Under the pieces are notes generated by a model, which was given only the letters and a program-made list of their open reading frames with translations, had not been told where the DNA came from and made no database searches. Positions 14,671 to 17,703 of a stretch of DNA of 17,703 nt are shown piece by piece. The position numbers and the translations under genes are program-made. This stretch comes from JAJBWD01 sp041670885 (GTDB lineage Bacteria; Bacillota; Clostridia; Clostridiales; Clostridiaceae). The stretch is taken from the NCBI GenBank assembly GCA_041670885.1, contig JBAXYJ010000031.1, positions 1-17,703 on the forward strand, given 5' to 3'. The first letter of the stretch is position 1. Each line of letters opens with the position of its first letter.

Positions 14671-16035
14671 TTACGTTAATTTCATCTTGCTTATTTTATA
14701 TTGAAGGGCTTGTCTTGAAATTTTAAGTTCTTTTGCTGCTTTTGTAACATTATTATCATTTTTTTCTAAAAAGCTTTTAATATAAACTCTCTCTATTTTT
14801 TTCAAATATTCAGATAAAGAACCTTCTTTATTATCAAAAGCAGGCAGCTTTATTTCCGGATTAATATTTTCAATGATTTTGCCTTCAAAATAGCTTATGC
14901 TTAATATATCTGTCCCCTCTGCCATATTCATAGCATTTTCAATACTGTTTTTTAATTCTCTTATATTGCCGGGCCAATCATATTTCATAAAAGATTCATA
15001 TACCTGTAGGGAAATATCTTTTATGTTTTTGCCCAGAAGTCCATTATAGTATCTGATAAAATATGAAATTAACTCACTTATGTCTTCTTTTCTTTCTCTT
15101 AGAGGCGGGATATCAAGTCTTATTACACTTAATCTGTAATAAAAATCTTTTCTAAGCTTTCCTTCTTTTATTAATTTATCAGGCTCCTCATTTATAGTTG
15201 CAATTATTCTTACATCTATATCAATAGTTTTATTAGAGCCCACAGGTCTTATATATCCTTCCTGAAGAACTCTGAGAAGCTTAGATTGCAGGCTGGGATC
15301 CAGGGAGTTTACTTCATCTAGCAGCAGCGTTCCTCCATCAGCTTCTTCAAATATGCCTTTTTTATTCTCTGCTCCTGTAAAGCTGCCCTTTGTGGTTCCA
15401 AAGAGTATTCCCTCCAAAAGTGTAGCCGGAATAGCAGCACAGTTTACAGGAATAAATGGTTTGCCGCATCTGTGACCACTGTAATGGATGCTTTGGGCAA
15501 AAAGTTCCTTTCCGCAGCCTGTTTCACCGTATATTAGTACAGAGGAATTGGTCATGCTTGCCATTTTGCCCTTTTGGATAATTTTATTTATAGCATTTGA
15601 GCTTCCAATAATATCATTAAATACATAGTTTGGAGCGTTTTCTATATTTTTTTGAATTTTGCAAAGCTTTTCATTAAGTTCTTTTAATGTTGTTAAATCC
15701 TTAGATATCTCTATGGCCCCGTTCAATTCTCCAGCATCAAATATTGGTATTGTAGTATTGATTGTTGTTATATGCTTCCCAAAATGAGAGGAATACTGCT
15801 GAACTATATCAGACACTTTAGCCTTTGTTTTCATAGCTTTTACAAAGGTAGATTTGTCATCATTGATATCATTTATAAATTGGTTAAACCTTTTTCCAAT
15901 GACCTGTTCCTTTTTAAGCCCTTCCATATTACTCATTTTATCATTGTAATACAAGGTTATACCATCTTTGTCAACTATTTGAATTCCTTCTTCTAAATTA
16001 TCAATTAAGGCTTCTAATAATTGTTTTTCCTTCAT
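14671..16035 (-). CDS. Sigma-54-dependent activator, PAS-AAA+-HTH (RocR-like), probable regulator of the ornithine operon
   Basis: An enhancer-binding protein that uses ATP to open sigma-54 promoters. With the start chosen here it has 454 residues: PAS sensor domain about 5-115, AAA+ domain about 140-370, and a Fis-type helix-turn-helix at about 427-451 (NVTKAAKELKISRQALQYKI). Visible motifs are Walker A GETGCGKE (170-177), the sigma-54 contact loop GSFTGA (217-222, usually GAFTGA), Walker B GGTLLLDEV, and WPGNIREL (sensor II). The frame is open back to 16098, but that would overlap glyA by 53 bases. The ATG at 16035 has AGAGGA at ideal spacing and begins with MKEKQLLEALIDNLEEG, so it is preferred. 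It follows glyA by 10 bases. PAS-first architecture and position before ord suggest a role like RocR; the effector is unknown. Confidence 0.9.
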   Translation of the reverse strand: MKEKQLLEALIDNLEEGIQIVDKDGITLYYNDKMSNMEGLKKEQVIGKRFNQFINDINDDKSTFVKAMKTKAKVSDIVQQYSSHFGKHITTINTTIPIFDAGELNGAIEISKDLTTLKELNEKLCKIQKNIENAPNYVFNDIIGSSNAINKIIQKGKMASMTNSSVLIYGETGCGKELFAQSIHYSGHRCGKPFIPVNCAAIPATLLEGILFGTTKGSFTGAENKKGIFEEADGGTLLLDEVNSLDPSLQSKLLRVLQEGYIRPVGSNKTIDIDVRIIATINEEPDKLIKEGKLRKDFYYRLSVIRLDIPPLRERKEDISELISYFIRYYNGLLGKNIKDISLQVYESFMKYDWPGNIRELKNSIENAMNMAEGTDILSISYFEGKIIENINPEIKLPAFDNKEGSLSEYLKKIERVYIKSFLEKNDNNVTKAAKELKISRQALQYKISKMKLT

Positions 16036-16045
16036 TTTTTTCCTC

Positions 16046-17272
16046 TTAATATAATGGATACTTACTGCATAAAACTTTAACTCTTCTTTTTGCCTCAATT
16101 ACTCCTTCTTCTCTCTTATCAATCAGAAGGTTAATAATGGAAGCTATTTCTTTCATATCAGTTCCATTCATTCCTCTTGTTGTTACAGCAGCTGTTCCAA
16201 TTCTAACACCGCTAGTTACAAAGGGACTCAATTTTTCAAACGGAATAGTATTTTTATTTAAAGTTATATCCCCTTTATCAAGTAATGCTTCCGCCTCTTT
16301 ACCTGTAATATTTTTATTTGTAAGATCAACCAACATTAAGTGATTATCGGTTCCTCCGCTGATTAATTTAAATCCGAAACCTTTAAGCTCATCTGCAAGA
16401 ATTTTAGCATTGTCTATTACACTTTTTATATATACTTTAAATTCAGGATTTAAAGCTTCCTGAAAGCATATAGCTTTAGCTGCAATTACATGCATTAAAG
16501 GTCCTCCCTGCATACCGGGAAATATAGCTTTATCTACTGCTTTCCCATATTTTTCTTTGCAAAGTATGGCTCCGCCTCTTGGTCCTCTAAGCGTCTTATG
16601 AGTTGTCGTCGTAACAAAATCTGCATATGGAACTGGTGATGGATGGTACCCTGCAGCAACAATACCTGCTATATGTGCCATGTCAACTGTCATATAAGCT
16701 CCCACTTCATCACATATTTCTCTTAACCTTTTAAAATCTATTATCCTGGGATAAGCAGAAGCACCGGCTACTATCATCTTAGGTTTATTATTTACTGCAA
16801 TTTCTCTTAAATTATCATAGTCTATGACCTGAGTTACCGGGTCTACACCATAGGATATAAAATTATATAATATACCGGAAAAATTAACCTTGCTTCCATG
16901 GGTTAAATGACCTCCATGAGTCAGGTCCATCCCCATCACTGTATCTCCAGGCTTTAAAACTGACATATATACTGCCATGTTAGCTTGAGAACCTGAATGA
17001 GGCTGAACATTAACATATTCTGCGTTAAACAGCTTTTTCATTCTTTCCCTGGCTAAGTTCTCCACTTGGTCAACAATGTGGCAGCCTCCATAATATCTTT
17101 TCCCGGGATATCCTTCAGCATACTTATTAGTCAGAATTGATCCCATAGCTTCCATGACATTTTTGCTGGCATAATTTTCTGAAGCTATTAATTCAATAGT
17201 GTCTCTTTGTCTTTGGTATTCTAATTGGATTAGGTTAATTACTTCTTCATCTTTTCCATAGTTTTCAAACAT
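16046..17272 (-). CDS. glyA: Serine hydroxymethyltransferase
   Basis: PLP enzyme that interconverts serine and glycine, moving a one-carbon unit to tetrahydrofolate. The 408-residue length is normal for the bacterial enzyme. Motifs include [10 protein letters not shown] at about 27-36, [17 protein letters not shown] at 48-64, [11 protein letters not shown], the TVDMAHIAG segment, and [15 protein letters not shown] with the PLP lysine at about 226. The ATG at 17272 has AGGTGG upstream and a good sigma-A promoter. It is the first gene of a two-gene unit with the sigma-54 activator, whose Shine-Dalgarno sequence abuts the glyA stop, so activator level should follow glyA transcription unless it has its own promoter. 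Family members also cleave threonine, a side activity of interest next to a ThrE-like exporter. Confidence 0.97.
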   Translation of the reverse strand: MFENYGKDEEVINLIQLEYQRQRDTIELIASENYASKNVMEAMGSILTNKYAEGYPGKRYYGGCHIVDQVENLARERMKKLFNAEYVNVQPHSGSQANMAVYMSVLKPGDTVMGMDLTHGGHLTHGSKVNFSGILYNFISYGVDPVTQVIDYDNLREIAVNNKPKMIVAGASAYPRIIDFKRLREICDEVGAYMTVDMAHIAGIVAAGYHPSPVPYADFVTTTTHKTLRGPRGGAILCKEKYGKAVDKAIFPGMQGGPLMHVIAAKAICFQEALNPEFKVYIKSVIDNAKILADELKGFGFKLISGGTDNHLMLVDLTNKNITGKEAEALLDKGDITLNKNTIPFEKLSPFVTSGVRIGTAAVTTRGMNGTDMKEIASIINLLIDKREEGVIEAKRRVKVLCSKYPLY

Positions 17273-17314
17273 TTTACCACCTCTTATGTTTTTTATAAAA
17301 ATTCATCCATTATC

Positions 17315-17343
17315 ATTATAAAATTTAATTTTGCATATATCAA
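17315..17343 (-). promoter_or_regulatory. Sigma-A promoter of glyA and the activator gene
   Basis: On the minus strand TTGATA (17343-17338), a 17-base spacer, then TATAAT (17320-17315). The start site should be near 17308, giving a leader of about 36 bases before the glyA ATG, too short for a glycine or folate riboswitch. Confidence 0.7.
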
Positions 17344-17389
17344 CTATGTAAATTAAATTGGGCAAAATTATTATGTTCAGTAAAATTAG

Positions 17390-17452
17390 AATTATTCAAT
17401 TTATTAATATAGTGTGATATAATACTTTAGTATTTAAGTAAATTGAATAATT
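17390..17452. repeat. 14-bp inverted repeat flanking the exporter promoter
   Basis: AATTATTCAATTTA at 17390-17403 is perfectly complementary to 17439-17452, with 35 bases between. The left arm covers the -35 area and the right arm lies about 16 bases downstream of the -10 box at 17418-17423. It could be a split operator or form a hairpin in DNA. The arms are AT-rich, which raises the chance of coincidence. Confidence 0.45.
17395..17423 (+). promoter_or_regulatory. Probable extended -10 promoter of the ThrE-like exporter gene
   Basis: A perfect TATAAT at 17418-17423 is preceded by TG one base upstream (TGATATAAT), an extended -10 element. The -35 hexamer 17 bases upstream is weak (TTCAAT). 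The start site should be near 17430, giving a leader of roughly 114 bases. That leader contains a small hairpin (CTATTTTT/AAAAATAG, about 17461-17482) but no recognised riboswitch. Confidence 0.55.
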
Positions 17453-17543
17453 ACCTTTGGCTATTTTTCATGATAAAAATAGTGAATGTTCAACAATTTT
17501 TAATTATGAAAATTTTACTCATTTCATTTTTAAGGAGATTTTT

Positions 17544-17703
17544 ATGAATATTTCATATATGGCTGTAGAAGCCGGAAAAATCATTTTAGAAAACGGCGGC
17601 GAAACATATAGGGTTGAAGAGACTATTAATTTAATCTGTCAGGCCTATAATATAAAAAATGCTGATTCCTATGTTACGCCTACCGGAATAATGTTTTCAG
17701 CAG
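17544..17703 (+). CDS. ThrE/YjjP-family threonine/serine exporter, N-terminal fragment (window edge)
   Basis: The first 53 codons of a gene that runs off the right edge. The ATG at 17544 follows AAGGAGA at good spacing. The N-terminus carries the family hallmark MAVEAGKIILENGGETYRVEETI at about 6-28, then ADSYVTPTGIMFSA. This is the cytoplasmic N-terminal domain of ThrE/YjjP (PF06738-type) proteins that precedes the membrane helices. Known members export threonine and serine; in many Firmicutes the protein is split in two genes, with a second small partner (DUF3815/YjjB type) next to it, which cannot be checked here. Divergence from glyA, a serine/glycine enzyme, fits amino-acid homeostasis. 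Confidence 0.85.
   Translation, partial: MNISYMAVEAGKIILENGGETYRVEETINLICQAYNIKNADSYVTPTGIMFSA

Noticed and set aside
16036..16098. N-terminal extension of the sigma-54 activator by 21 residues
   Set aside because: It would overlap the end of glyA by 53 bases and its extra residues match no PAS sequence; the ATG at 16035 has a well-spaced AGAGGA and begins the recognisable domain.
17273..17314. Glycine or tetrahydrofolate riboswitch before glyA
   Set aside because: The promoter leaves a leader of only about 36 bases, too short for either fold.

Overview
This is an AT-rich stretch of a low-GC, anaerobic, amino-acid-fermenting Firmicute, most likely a Clostridia-class Stickland fermenter. The evidence is clostridial-style strong Shine-Dalgarno sequences, sigma-A promoters close to consensus, the two-subunit GlgC/GlgD glycogen system, and a complete gene set for anaerobic oxidative degradation of L-ornithine. 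No rRNA, tRNA, CRISPR array or insertion sequence was recognised. Genes are tightly packed, and no gap exceeds 300 bases.

Layout. (1) Positions 1-3207, minus strand: the glycogen operon glgC-glgD-glgA, with glgA cut by the window edge. (2) 3275-4024, minus: a PHP-family phosphatase (HisJ-like) with a TTG start. (3) 4088-6554, plus: proB-proA behind a clear sigma-A promoter, giving proline from glutamate. (4) 6544-6683: the convergent junction of proA and orr. It holds a symmetric terminator and a nested inverted-repeat block bracketed by a 10-bp direct repeat, which resembles a small inserted element. (5) 6673-14437, minus: ord-ortA-ortB-oraS-oraE-(GlmL/MutL-like)-orr, the ornithine operon. 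(6) 14438-14670: its control region, with a near-consensus sigma-54 promoter and two related perfect palindromes whose centres lie 53 bp apart. (7) 14671-17272, minus: glyA followed closely by a PAS-AAA+-HTH sigma-54 activator. (8) From 17544, plus: the start of a ThrE/YjjP-type threonine/serine exporter, divergent from glyA.

How it works together. L-ornithine is racemised by Orr. D-ornithine is rearranged by the B12/PLP enzyme OraSE to 2,4-diaminopentanoate, which Ord deaminates oxidatively to 2-amino-4-oxopentanoate. OrtAB cleaves that with CoA to alanine and acetyl-CoA. The GlmL/MutL-like ATPase probably maintains the mutase. The adjacent activator very probably switches the operon on through the two palindromes and sigma-54. 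It resembles RocR of Bacillus in architecture and role, but its effector is not known from sequence. Neighbouring proline, serine/glycine and exporter genes make this an amino-acid metabolism neighbourhood, although no ornithine transporter is present in the window.

Most worth checking: the sigma-54/twin-palindrome control module, the 44-bp perfect palindrome that may serve as both activator site and terminator, and the probable small inserted element at 6544-6665.
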